A stretch of DNA of 6,678 nt from Patescibacteria group bacterium. GTDB taxonomy: Bacteria; Patescibacteriota; Minisyncoccia; Phycocordibacterales; UBA6065. The stretch lies in NCBI GenBank assembly GCA_028866595.1, contig JAGWHV010000043.1, positions 1-6,678 of the forward strand. Direction: 5' to 3'. Positions within the stretch are counted from its first letter, which is position 1; every line of letters starts with the position of its first letter. The translations under genes and the position numbers were made by a program. This document shows positions 1 to 5,616 of the stretch, in pieces. The notes below the pieces were generated by a model that had not been told where the DNA came from, ran no database searches, and saw nothing but the letters and a program-made list of their open reading frames with translations.

Positions 1-3000
1 GAGGTTTCGTGGCCAGGAGAGCCTGGTCCTGTCTTCGATACAGTGAATCCCTTGGAGTTGAGGAAAGACTGGAGGCTCGAGACGTCGGGGCCCTTCGCAT
101 GGAGAGAGAGGTTTCGGGAGAATGAGGCGGATGAGGTTTGCGGAGCCGATATGGTTTCCGCTTTAGTGAGAGCTGTGGTCGCTTCAGAAGAAGGGATGAC
201 GCCTGCCTGGACGAGGACTTCTATGAGGGATGCGATCGTCTGGGTGGATATGGTATGGCTCGGAGACGAGGCGGAGGGAGCTTGAGAGAGGGTTGAAACA
301 GAAGGAGAGCTGTGGGACTGGCCGTATATGTGGGTAGAGACGACGGGAGTGGCTGCTGCTGTGGCGCAGGCGGAGGTGGTGAAGGTGGTATCAGAGCCGT
401 ATGAGGTGCCAGCAGGGTTCGTGGCAAAGGCAGCGATATGGTATGTGGTATTGCAGGAGAGACCTGATATAGAGGCGGTAAAGGAGCCTGTGGAGAAAGA
501 GCCCGAATTCGAGGATGTGGCTGTGTATGCAGAGGTGAGACCGTATGCTACGCCTTCGGCTGTGGCGTTACTGCCGCCTGTGGCAGTGATCGTTCCATTG
601 CCTGTCACTGCTGTAGTCGAGATACCGGAGACAGCCTGGGTGGTGACTGTCGGATTTGAGGGAGCGACGTATTCGTATGCGCCGATGTCCCAGGGGCCGG
701 TGGAGGGGCGGGCGGTACCGGCATAGTCGGTGGTGAAGTATGAGGAGAGGTTGGTACCGGCAGAGATAGCGGGGCTACCTGACTGGGGTTTGTAGTTTGA
801 ATCAAGAAGAGGGTCGGAGGTGGTAGAATGGGCGTCGTAATTAAGCGCCTGCCAGTTCGACCACGAGCTTATGCTATAACTCCCCATTTGCATTGAGCTC
901 GAAGTACTATAGAAAATATTGTAGTCGCTTTGAGCGAGAGCTTGCTGAAGATAACCTGACCCTGTGTCGTCATATATACCAAAGCCCGTATTCTCTACGA
1001 TGTTGTTATCGAACTTTATGCCCGTCTCGGTGCCTAGCCAAGCTTGAAGCTCGAATCCAGCGCCACTTACTGAAGAGATGATAGTGTTATTGTATGCCTG
1101 ACAGCTCGCACATCCCTTGAAGAAGAGAGCTCCGTTGCTCGGTATGTTTACACTATAGTTGAATAAGTTATCATGCACGAGCGCGCCTGTTATGAATCCT
1201 TCCAGGAACACCCAGGCTGTCGACTGAGTACCAATATCGCCATGGAGATAGTTGTCATATATCTTCACGTTTGTCATGGTCGTCGTCGCCTGACTCGCGA
1301 AGAGGTGCATACCGTTCTGATGATTATTTGAGTAACCGTCCCAGATATTGGTATCGGAGATGTCGTTGCCGTATATCGAAAGCGTGTCCAAAGACGCCAA
1401 GGCTCCGCCTGAACCGAGATTGATACCGATGGAAGCTTTGCTTATCGTGTTGTCGTAAATCGACACGTCAGTTGAGGAGGCACTTGCCGCATATGAATAG
1501 TTGATGCAGTTACCGCAATAATTGAGAGTGTTATTGTTTATCTTCACATGGTTACCATCAAAGTAGTCGATAGCATCTGCAGCATTTGGGTCGGTCGACC
1601 CCTCCTGTCGCACATACATATCGGTGATATCGAGGTTCTCGATCTGCACATTGTCACTTTGACTAACATAAATACCTGATTGAGTATCTTGATTTGTCAA
1701 ATTGGTCCCATTATCGGTAGAAGTGATGATCCCATCCGTCCCTCCATCGATGGTTATGTAAGGAGTAGAGTTTAAGCCTATCGCATACCTCTTTGAGTTT
1801 ATAGACCCAACCGGCCACACTGGAGCAGTCATCACAGCTCCCGGTTCAAAGTAAATGGTTATCGGCTTGCCCGATGTTCCTCCTGCCTGGACCGTAAGTT
1901 GAGAAGTAAAAGTACCGCAAAGATGTACATAGTCCCCCGGAGATATGACGCCCACAGCGTTACCCCAATTCCCCGAAGTGTTGAACCACGAGGCGCTGTG
2001 AGCATCAGCGCAATCAGCGCCAGTATCAGAACCGGCTGAACTATTAGCGATATAGATATCCTGGGTATGAGGTGATGTGGTTATGGTGTAATCGGAGGAC
2101 GTGGAGACCTGTCCTTTAATATTTGAAGAGGATATCTGGATGTGATACGTCGTACTCGTAGCGAGTCCGCTGAGACTGATGGAATGGGACGTAACATACG
2201 ACGAAGATGTGGATGCACTACCATACGAAGCTGTCGTTCCATAACCGATCGTGGATGTGGCCGGTTGATCCGTGTTCCAAGTTATGGTCGCTGTCACTCC
2301 GGTCGTCGAGGTGGCAATGGAACTTATAACGGGCGCTGATACAGAAGGACTGTAGGCATAGAGGGCCGATACGTCTGATGTTGAGAGCGCCCGTGAATAC
2401 ACCCTTATGTCATCGAGGGCACCACTGAGTTCATCGCCCGAATTATCATCACCCATGTACATACCTGAGTAAGATGCTCCCGACGCGCTCCCGCTATATG
2501 AAGCAGCAGTACCTACCGCCGTACCATCTATATATACTTGGACATTCGACCCGTTTCCAACCACAGTGGCAAGATGCCAGTTATCGTCAGCGATAGCCCC
2601 AGTCCCCGTGGTCGCATGGGCGAGAACAGTTCCGGAGCTGTTGGTAAGAAACAACTGAACACTTCCTCCGGAATAGTATGCAAAATATATACCCGCCTTG
2701 CTCGCGCCGCCGCTGTTACTCATGAACGTTTGACTGCCAGCTTGCGTATAATCCGTCAACTTGAACCACGCGCTTATGGTAAAGACAGCAGTATTCTGAA
2801 TGAATTCATAGGCGGTTGTCGAACTTGTAAGGATATCCGAATGCGAAACGCCTGGGAACGAGAGGGCTGCTAGCCCGATCTTTCCGCCTATGTATGTCGG
2901 CAAAGGCGAGCCTCCGATAGTACCATTGTCGCCGTCGCTTCCAGAGTCGATAGCAGTAGTACCGCTGCTCTCATCTAAGGTCCAGTGACCAATAAGACCG

Positions 3001-3110
3001 GTGGTGATATCGGCTCGAGCGGCGAGAGGCAAAAGAAAACACAGAGCGGACACACACATGACTAACAGCCGCGCCCCCTTCGCCGACCATCGGCTAATTT
3101 GAGAATCCAT
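1..3110 (-). CDS. Large secreted multidomain surface protein (LamG, Fn3, beta-helix, Fn3, peptidoglycan-binding-like), 3' end cut by window
   Basis: The frame stays open without a stop from the ATG at 3110 to the left edge, giving 1036 complete codons. Residues 1-33 form a signal peptide: basic start, hydrophobic stretch 14-30, cleavage likely after ARA. Residues about 36-253 resemble a LamG/concanavalin-like lectin fold, opening GLIGHWTLDE and closing ALDDIRVYSRALS. Residues 258-346 are an Fn3-like domain close to the purple-acid-phosphatase N-terminal type (ITWNTDQPATSTIGYG). Residues about 350-815 form a parallel beta-helix with repeated coils such as VSIYDNTIS and VKIYDNYLH, ending in the typical DIGAYEY segment. 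A second Fn3-like domain covers 818-913, followed by a Ser/Thr linker and a helical piece (953-986). From 996 a peptidoglycan-binding-like domain begins (DVSSLQSFLNSKGF, then GPGSPGHET) and is cut off. The role is probably cell-surface glycan binding or adhesion; lyase activity cannot be excluded because beta-helices are shared with polysaccharide lyases. Met18 is a possible alternative start, but it would lose the basic N-terminus. Confidence 0.9.
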   Translation of the reverse strand, partial: MDSQISRWSAKGARLLVMCVSALCFLLPLAARADITTGLIGHWTLDESSGTTAIDSGSDGDNGTIGGSPLPTYIGGKIGLAALSFPGVSHSDILTSSTTAYEFIQNTAVFTISAWFKLTDYTQAGSQTFMSNSGGASKAGIYFAYYSGGSVQLFLTNSSGTVLAHATTGTGAIADDNWHLATVVGNGSNVQVYIDGTAVGTAASYSGSASGASYSGMYMGDDNSGDELSGALDDIRVYSRALSTSDVSALYAYSPSVSAPVISSIATSTTGVTATITWNTDQPATSTIGYGTTASYGSASTSSSYVTSHSISLSGLATSTTYHIQISSSNIKGQVSTSSDYTITTSPHTQDIYIANSSAGSDTGADCADAHSASWFNTSGNWGNAVGVISPGDYVHLCGTFTSQLTVQAGGTSGKPITIYFEPGAVMTAPVWPVGSINSKRYAIGLNSTPYITIDGGTDGIITSTDNGTNLTNQDTQSGIYVSQSDNVQIENLDITDMYVRQEGSTDPNAADAIDYFDGNHVKINNNTLNYCGNCINYSYAASASSTDVSIYDNTISKASIGINLGSGGALASLDTLSIYGNDISDTNIWDGYSNNHQNGMHLFASQATTTMTNVKIYDNYLHGDIGTQSTAWVFLEGFITGALVHDNLFNYSVNIPSNGALFFKGCASCQAYNNTIISSVSGAGFELQAWLGTETGIKFDNNIVENTGFGIYDDTGSGYLQQALAQSDYNIFYSTSSSMQMGSYSISSWSNWQALNYDAHSTTSDPLLDSNYKPQSGSPAISAGTNLSSYFTTDYAGTARPSTGPWDIGAYEYVAPSNPTVTTQAVSGISTTAVTGNGTITATGGSNATAEGVAYGLTSAYTATSSNSGSFSTGSFTASISGLSCNTTYHIAAFATNPAGTSYGSDTTFTTSACATAAATPVVSTHIYGQSHSSPSVSTLSQAPSASSPSHTISTQTIASLIEVLVQAGVIPSSEATTALTKAETISAPQTSSASFSRNLSLHAKGPDVSSLQSFLNSKGFTVSKTGPGSPGHET

Positions 3111-3119
3111 GACAGCGTC

Positions 3120-3125
3120 ATTTTA
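3120..3125 (-). promoter_or_regulatory. Candidate -10 box of the surface-protein gene
   Basis: On the minus strand TAAAAT (5 of 6 to TATAAT) lies 9 bases before the ATG at 3110, so transcription would start within a few bases of the start codon. The matching -35 position (3143-3148, TGGTTA, 17-base spacer) is weak. No Shine-Dalgarno sequence precedes this ATG. The near-leaderless spacing agrees with other genes in the window. Confidence 0.4.
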
Positions 3126-3155
3126 TCTCATTTCGAGCCTACTAACCATTAAGTA

Positions 3156-3164
3156 TTATCCACA
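3156..3164 (+). promoter_or_regulatory. Single consensus DnaA box
   Basis: TTATCCACA matches the strong DnaA-box consensus exactly. It lies between the two divergent promoters of the 3110 and 3193 genes. I noticed no other box nearby, so this is not an origin. It could be a DnaA-controlled promoter site or chance: an exact 9-mer on either strand is expected about once per 130 kb. Confidence 0.25.
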
Positions 3165-3174
3165 AGAGATTTTC

Positions 3175-3183
3175 TGTTATACT
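3175..3183 (+). promoter_or_regulatory. Extended -10 promoter of the metallophosphoesterase gene
   Basis: TGTTATACT is an extended -10 element (TG, one base, then TATACT, 5 of 6 to consensus). It ends 9 bases before the ATG at 3193, which puts the transcript start about 3 bases before the start codon. A good -35 is absent, which is usual for extended -10 promoters. This also argues against the in-frame upstream ATG at 3109, which would lie before the promoter. Confidence 0.5.
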
Positions 3184-3192
3184 AGAGCCCTC

Positions 3193-3867
3193 ATGCCCGA
3201 CACGCACATACTCTTGGTGAGTGACATCCACCTCGGTTCGAGGATGTGTCAGACCGACAGGATCCTGTCGCTCCTTGAAAAGAGCCGATTCGACGCGCTC
3301 GTCATCAATGGCGACCTCTTCGACTCTGATAAGGCCAAAAAGCTCACGCCGGAGCATTGGCAGGTCGTCGCCCGGCTCGCTGAGATCGCCGCGAGGAAGC
3401 CCGTCTTCCTCATCGGCGGCAATCACGGCCGCGATCTCGATACGATCGCCAAAAGAATCGGCATTACCGTCCAGGACGATTATGCCTTTACCCTCGCCGG
3501 CACGAGATTCCTCTGCATCCACGGCGACGAGTTCGACCCTTTCGTCAAGCACATGCCCCTCACCTCGGAGATATTCTCGCAAATCTTTTATCTCATCCAG
3601 CGGGTCAATGGCCCGCGCCAGCGCTCGTCGATGTTCATCAAAAAATTGAGCAAGCATATCCTGCGCGTCTCGACTCGCACGCGCCGGCTCGCGTTCAAGC
3701 GCGGCAAAGCCCGCAACGTGAACGTCATAATCTGCTCGCATACGCACGTGCCGCACGTGGAAACGAAGGACGATGTCCTCTACATAAATTCCGGCTCATT
3801 CTGCGAGAGCCCTTCGACGTACGTGACGATAAGTAAGACAGGCAAAGCCGAGCTCTGCGAGGTGTAG
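3193..3867 (+). CDS. Calcineurin-like metallophosphoesterase, LpxH-like (UDP-2,3-diacylglucosamine diphosphatase family)
   Basis: This 224-residue protein carries the full metal-binding motif series of calcineurin-type phosphoesterases: SDIHLG (10-15), NGDLFD (39-44), GGNHGRD (75-81), HGDEFD (110-115) and SHTHVPH (182-188). These residues normally hold two divalent metals and cleave a phosphoester or pyrophosphate. The motif order, the length and the basic helical insert between HGD and SHTH (about 120-175) fit the cytosolic LpxH-like group. LpxH itself makes lipid X for lipid A, but Patescibacteria usually lack that pathway, so the substrate is open. The motif after the catalytic His is unusual: GNHG-R-D instead of GNHD. 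I chose the ATG at 3193 because the fold starts directly there and a -10 box lies just upstream; an in-frame ATG at 3109 would add 28 residues unlike the family. The gene is transcribed alone and ends ahead of a strong hairpin region. Confidence 0.88.
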   Translation: MPDTHILLVSDIHLGSRMCQTDRILSLLEKSRFDALVINGDLFDSDKAKKLTPEHWQVVARLAEIAARKPVFLIGGNHGRDLDTIAKRIGITVQDDYAFTLAGTRFLCIHGDEFDPFVKHMPLTSEIFSQIFYLIQRVNGPRQRSSMFIKKLSKHILRVSTRTRRLAFKRGKARNVNVIICSHTHVPHVETKDDVLYINSGSFCESPSTYVTISKTGKAELCEV

Positions 3868-3976
3868 AAGAGCCTAGAAGACAGGCTGCCGATCAGAGAG
3901 ACTTGGCAAATTCAGCGACGTGCGTCCCATTCATTGTTATTGGTAGCGCAGACAAACCCATGTTAGTGTGCATAAA

Positions 3977-4020
3977 CGACTTCGTTTCATCATTGTTGCT
4001 TATCGATGGAACGAGAGTCG
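3977..4020. repeat. Long imperfect inverted repeat (hairpin)
   Basis: The arm 3977-3991 (CGACTTCGTTTCATC) pairs with 4005-4020 (GATGGAACGAGAGTCG) over about 15 base pairs, with a single-base bulge and one G-U pair on the plus-strand RNA, around a 13-base loop. No T-run follows, so it is not a terminator by itself. It lies downstream of the phosphoesterase stop and upstream of the terminator, where it may stabilise the transcript end or belong to a small RNA. Confidence 0.55.
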
Positions 4021-4036
4021 GAGTTGATGCGCTAAC

Positions 4037-4086
4037 GGCGCAAAAACGGGGGCTTCGGCGTTACTTGCCGGAGCCTCTTTTGCGCC
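4037..4086. terminator. Nested bidirectional terminator between convergent genes
   Basis: The inner stem GGCTTCGGC (4051-4059) pairs with GCCGGAGCC (4067-4075) with one wobble pair. It is nested inside a perfect outer stem GGCGCAAAA (4037-4045) with TTTTGCGCC (4078-4086). Read from the left, the inner stem is followed by TCTTTT; read from the right, it is followed shortly by GTTTTT. It can therefore end both the plus-strand phosphoesterase transcript and the minus-strand 4342-4121 transcript, whose stop codon lies 34 bases away. Confidence 0.75.
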
Positions 4087-4120
4087 TAGCGATAAAAGAA
4101 AAACCGCCGCGGGGCGACAG

Positions 4121-4342
4121 TTAGGCCGCGACAGATCCCTTAAAGATCATGCCAGGCCCGGCGTGATTGCGTTTCTGGGCGTCGGTGATCATGCGGATGA
4201 ATCTCTCGACGTCCCTGCTCCCGACCATCTTGACCGTGATGAATTCGGGTGCTTCGCCGCGGAGGGCGGCGATGCGCTCGGCGATCTGGCGGCCGATGGA
4301 ATGTTTCGGTTTTGGCTTGGACTTGCGTCCGGAAGAGCTCAT
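4121..4342 (-). CDS. Small basic hypothetical protein (73 aa)
   Basis: I do not recognise the family. The 73-residue product opens with a Lys/Arg/Ser-rich tail (SSSGRKSKPKPKH, residues 2-14), then a helix-like stretch (SIGRQIAERIAALRGE, 15-30), a short strand (EFITVKMV, 33-40) and a second helix (DVERFIRMITDAQKRNH, 44-60). It has no signal peptide, membrane segment or cysteine. The basic tail would suit nucleic-acid or ribosome binding, but that is speculation. The start at 4342 is supported by a perfect TATAAT only 6 bases upstream. The frame also continues upstream to 4492, but that extension overlaps the next gene's coding region and contains the promoter, so I rejected it. The gene ends in front of the bidirectional terminator. 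Confidence 0.6.
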   Translation of the reverse strand: MSSSGRKSKPKPKHSIGRQIAERIAALRGEAPEFITVKMVGSRDVERFIRMITDAQKRNHAGPGMIFKGSVAA

Positions 4343-4348
4343 GCGAAG

Positions 4349-4354
4349 ATTATA
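4349..4354 (-). promoter_or_regulatory. Perfect -10 box (TATAAT) giving a leaderless transcript
   Basis: TATAAT on the minus strand ends 6 bases before the ATG at 4342, which places the transcript start at or next to the A of the start codon. No convincing -35 is visible at 16-18 bases. This implies that the small 73-residue gene can be transcribed separately from the two genes upstream of it. Confidence 0.55.
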
Positions 4355-4397
4355 CGCCAAAAAGTCCCACCGCGAACAGCGGTTACGCGACGACTGA

Positions 4398-4997
4398 TTA
4401 ATCGCCAACGGGAAACTGATACGATGATGGGATCGGGTTCGGCAGCTCTCGGTCAGTGCCGTAGGCGACAACGATCTCCTGATGCGGCGCAAGCGCTATC
4501 TGCCGAGGATCGCCGCCGTACGGCACGCCATTCACGAAGACTTTGAGCGACCTGCCGTTCCCTGTCTCGTATCCGCCGATCGCCTGAGCGGTAAATCTGA
4601 CGCCCCAGATATCGAAGAATTGGCCAAGGGTGAACGTCTCTATCGTCGGAGACTCGACGTGGATGATGCCGGTATCGTCGTGGACATGAACGTCGGAGAT
4701 GAATCCGGCGGATTCATCGATGCCGACGCCGGCGGGAACGGGCATAGACTTTCCATCGATAAAGATGTCTATGTGCTGATGTATATGGAGAGCTGTGCCT
4801 TCCTGAGAAAGCGCCGGCAGCCCGAGGGCGGCGAGCCTTTCGCGCAGATGGCTCACGTCGGCCGGCCACGGAGCAGTGCTCGTCGAGACCGATGAGAGGC
4901 TCCTGTGGTCGTTTGTGGCACGATTGCTCCACGCGATAAGGACGAGGCCGAGAACGACTATACCTATGATCCACCAGATTGTTTTACTTTTTTTCAT
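4398..4997 (-). CDS. Membrane-anchored His-rich extracytoplasmic protein, putative metal binding
   Basis: The 199-residue product begins with MKKSK and a hydrophobic helix (residues 7-23) that acts as an uncleaved anchor or signal; there is no lipobox Cys. A Ser/Thr-rich linker (30-45) leads to a compact outer domain. Its marks are a His cluster HIHQH (71-75), the strand IDIFIDGKSMPVPAGVGID (76-94), a second cluster DVHVHDDTG (102-110) with IIHVESP (111-117), then FTLGQFFDIWGV (122-133) and a C-terminal strand region with KVFVNGVPYGGDP (152-164). The HxHxH and HxH pairs on adjacent strands look like a metal site, perhaps copper or zinc. I recall similar uncharacterised proteins in several phyla but know no assigned function. 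No cysteines are present. The gene follows the membrane-protein gene on the same strand after a 78-base gap and may be co-transcribed with it. No clear Shine-Dalgarno precedes the ATG. Confidence 0.8.
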   Translation of the reverse strand: MKKSKTIWWIIGIVVLGLVLIAWSNRATNDHRSLSSVSTSTAPWPADVSHLRERLAALGLPALSQEGTALHIHQHIDIFIDGKSMPVPAGVGIDESAGFISDVHVHDDTGIIHVESPTIETFTLGQFFDIWGVRFTAQAIGGYETGNGRSLKVFVNGVPYGGDPRQIALAPHQEIVVAYGTDRELPNPIPSSYQFPVGD

Positions 4998-5026
4998 AGA
5001 ATTATTGAGATATGCGTAAAGCGAAA

Positions 5027-5063
5027 GTCCGCGATCGCCCGCTCGGCGGTTTGATCCGCGGAC
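5027..5063 (-). other. Intercistronic hairpin, possible weak terminator or processing site
   Basis: Read on the minus strand, GTCCGCGGATC pairs with GATCGCGGAC with one bulged G, and an inner CCGC-CGA-GCGG stem caps the structure. TTTCGCTTT follows, which is a poor U-run. The hairpin lies between the stop at 5076 and the start at 4997, so it could partly end the first gene's transcript, protect its 3' end, or mark mRNA processing. It weakens, but does not exclude, the idea of a single operon. Confidence 0.45.
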
Positions 5064-5075
5064 ATAGAGGCGGGA

Positions 5076-5510
5076 CTAGTAGATCTTTGGATTAAGGATC
5101 CCCCGCGAAAAGGCCGGCTGAAGAGACATGCGGAGAGGCGGTTCCGCCGCGCGGCGCGAATATATTTTTTGAAATTCGAAGAGACGTCTCGACACCACGG
5201 GCGAATGTGCGCGAAACGCGCGGACAAGAGAAAACGCCGCCAGGAGAAATGCCGCGACAACATAAAAAAGAGCGGCCTCTGCGGGGATCGCCGTGAATAT
5301 CGCCTGCCAGTGATCGATGTGCTCGGCAAGGCTCATTGGACACGCTCCAACGACACCACCGAACAAACAGCCGCTCATGGCGCCATCTTTTCCCATATGC
5401 GCGCCGTCAAACGATTGAGCAAACCCAAAAAGCGCGACCCACAGGAAAGCAATACCGGCGACGACCAGAAAATATTTGCTCAAATTTTTTCGATTCAGGG
5501 ATGCGTTCAT
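5076..5510 (-). CDS. Two-helix membrane protein with Cys/Met/His-rich external loop (uncharacterised, CPR-type)
   Basis: The product has 144 residues. A hydrophobic helix spans about 12-31 (SKYFLVVAGIAFLWVALFGF), followed by a loop carrying His38, Met39, Met45, Cys48, Cys57, Met59, His64 and His67 (AHMGKDGAMSGC and ACPMSLAEHIDHWQ). A second helix spans about 77-99, and a basic tail ends in SRGILNPKIY. From memory, proteins with a Cys-Pro-Met, an LEHIxxWQ-like motif and a GILNPK tail recur in Parcubacteria as hypothetical proteins; no function is known to me. The positive tail suggests that both ends are cytoplasmic and the loop faces outward, where it could bind a soft metal such as copper(I) or form a disulfide. 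I chose the ATG at 5510. The open frame continues upstream to 5729, but that part overlaps the promoter and the divergent gene. It pairs with the His-rich protein gene downstream. Confidence 0.7.
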   Translation of the reverse strand: MNASLNRKNLSKYFLVVAGIAFLWVALFGFAQSFDGAHMGKDGAMSGCLFGGVVGACPMSLAEHIDHWQAIFTAIPAEAALFYVVAAFLLAAFSLVRAFRAHSPVVSRRLFEFQKIYSRRAAEPPLRMSLQPAFSRGILNPKIY

Positions 5511-5513
5511 AGA

Positions 5514-5533
5514 TGAGACACAGTGAGACACAG
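5514..5533. repeat. Perfect 10-bp tandem duplication in a gene leader
   Basis: TGAGACACAG occurs twice head to tail (5514-5523 and 5524-5533), directly upstream of the ATG at 5510, and a further ACAG follows. It lies in the predicted 5' leader of the membrane-protein gene, where copy-number change could alter expression or where it could be a direct-repeat operator. It could also be a plain slippage duplication. Confidence 0.6.
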
Positions 5534-5541
5534 ACAGAGCG

Positions 5542-5570
5542 ATCATAGCGCTAATTCGAAAGCGCCACAA
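5542..5570 (-). promoter_or_regulatory. Promoter of the membrane-protein gene (TTGTGG-17-TATGAT)
   Basis: On the minus strand, TTGTGG (5565-5570) and TATGAT (5542-5547, 5 of 6) are separated by exactly 17 bases. The predicted start leaves a leader of roughly 25 bases that contains the 10-bp duplication. This is the only gene in the window with a clearly leadered arrangement. The promoter stands back to back with that of the nucleotidyltransferase gene. Confidence 0.5.
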
Positions 5571-5579
5571 CATCCTTCC

Positions 5580-5608
5580 TCGACAGAACAGCGAAGCGGT
5601 GGTAATAC
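5580..5608 (+). promoter_or_regulatory. Candidate promoter of the nucleotidyltransferase gene (TCGACA-17-TAATAC)
   Basis: TCGACA (5580-5585, 5 of 6 to TTGACA) and TAATAC (5603-5608, weak, 3 of 6) are spaced by 17 bases. The -10 ends 8 bases before the ATG at 5617, again predicting an almost leaderless mRNA. A GAGGT at 5609-5613 resembles a Shine-Dalgarno sequence but lies only 3 bases from the ATG and would probably be at the very 5' end of the transcript. Confidence 0.35.
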
Positions 5609-5616
5609 GAGGTCGT

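Larger units (their letters stand above)
3868..4120. other. Gene-free spacer between convergent genes
   Basis: I see no convincing gene here. An open frame starting at a TTG (3903) runs through both hairpins and into the end of the convergent gene, lacks a ribosome-binding site and has no recognisable family pattern. The content that can be supported is two stable inverted repeats (3977-4020 and 4037-4086), which suggest a structured 3' untranslated region or a small RNA ending at the terminator. Confidence 0.6.

Noticed and set aside
328..726. 132-codon plus-strand frame inside the surface-protein gene
   Set aside because: It is antisense to the Fn3 and linker coding region; its Val/Ala/Glu-rich composition is the expected complement of C-rich Thr/Ala/Ser codons.
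3142..3756. Long open frame (204 codons) on the minus strand opposite the phosphoesterase
   Set aside because: It is the antisense shadow of a gene with all family motifs; its own translation is charged and repetitive with no recognisable pattern.
3903..4124. 73-codon plus-strand frame in the convergent spacer, starting at TTG
   Set aside because: It runs through both hairpins including the terminator, has no ribosome-binding site or promoter spacing, and overlaps the end of the opposite gene.
4343..4492. Upstream extension of the small basic protein to an ATG at 4492
   Set aside because: It would overlap the 3' end of the His-rich protein gene in another frame and contain the TATAAT box that sits 6 bases before the ATG at 4342.
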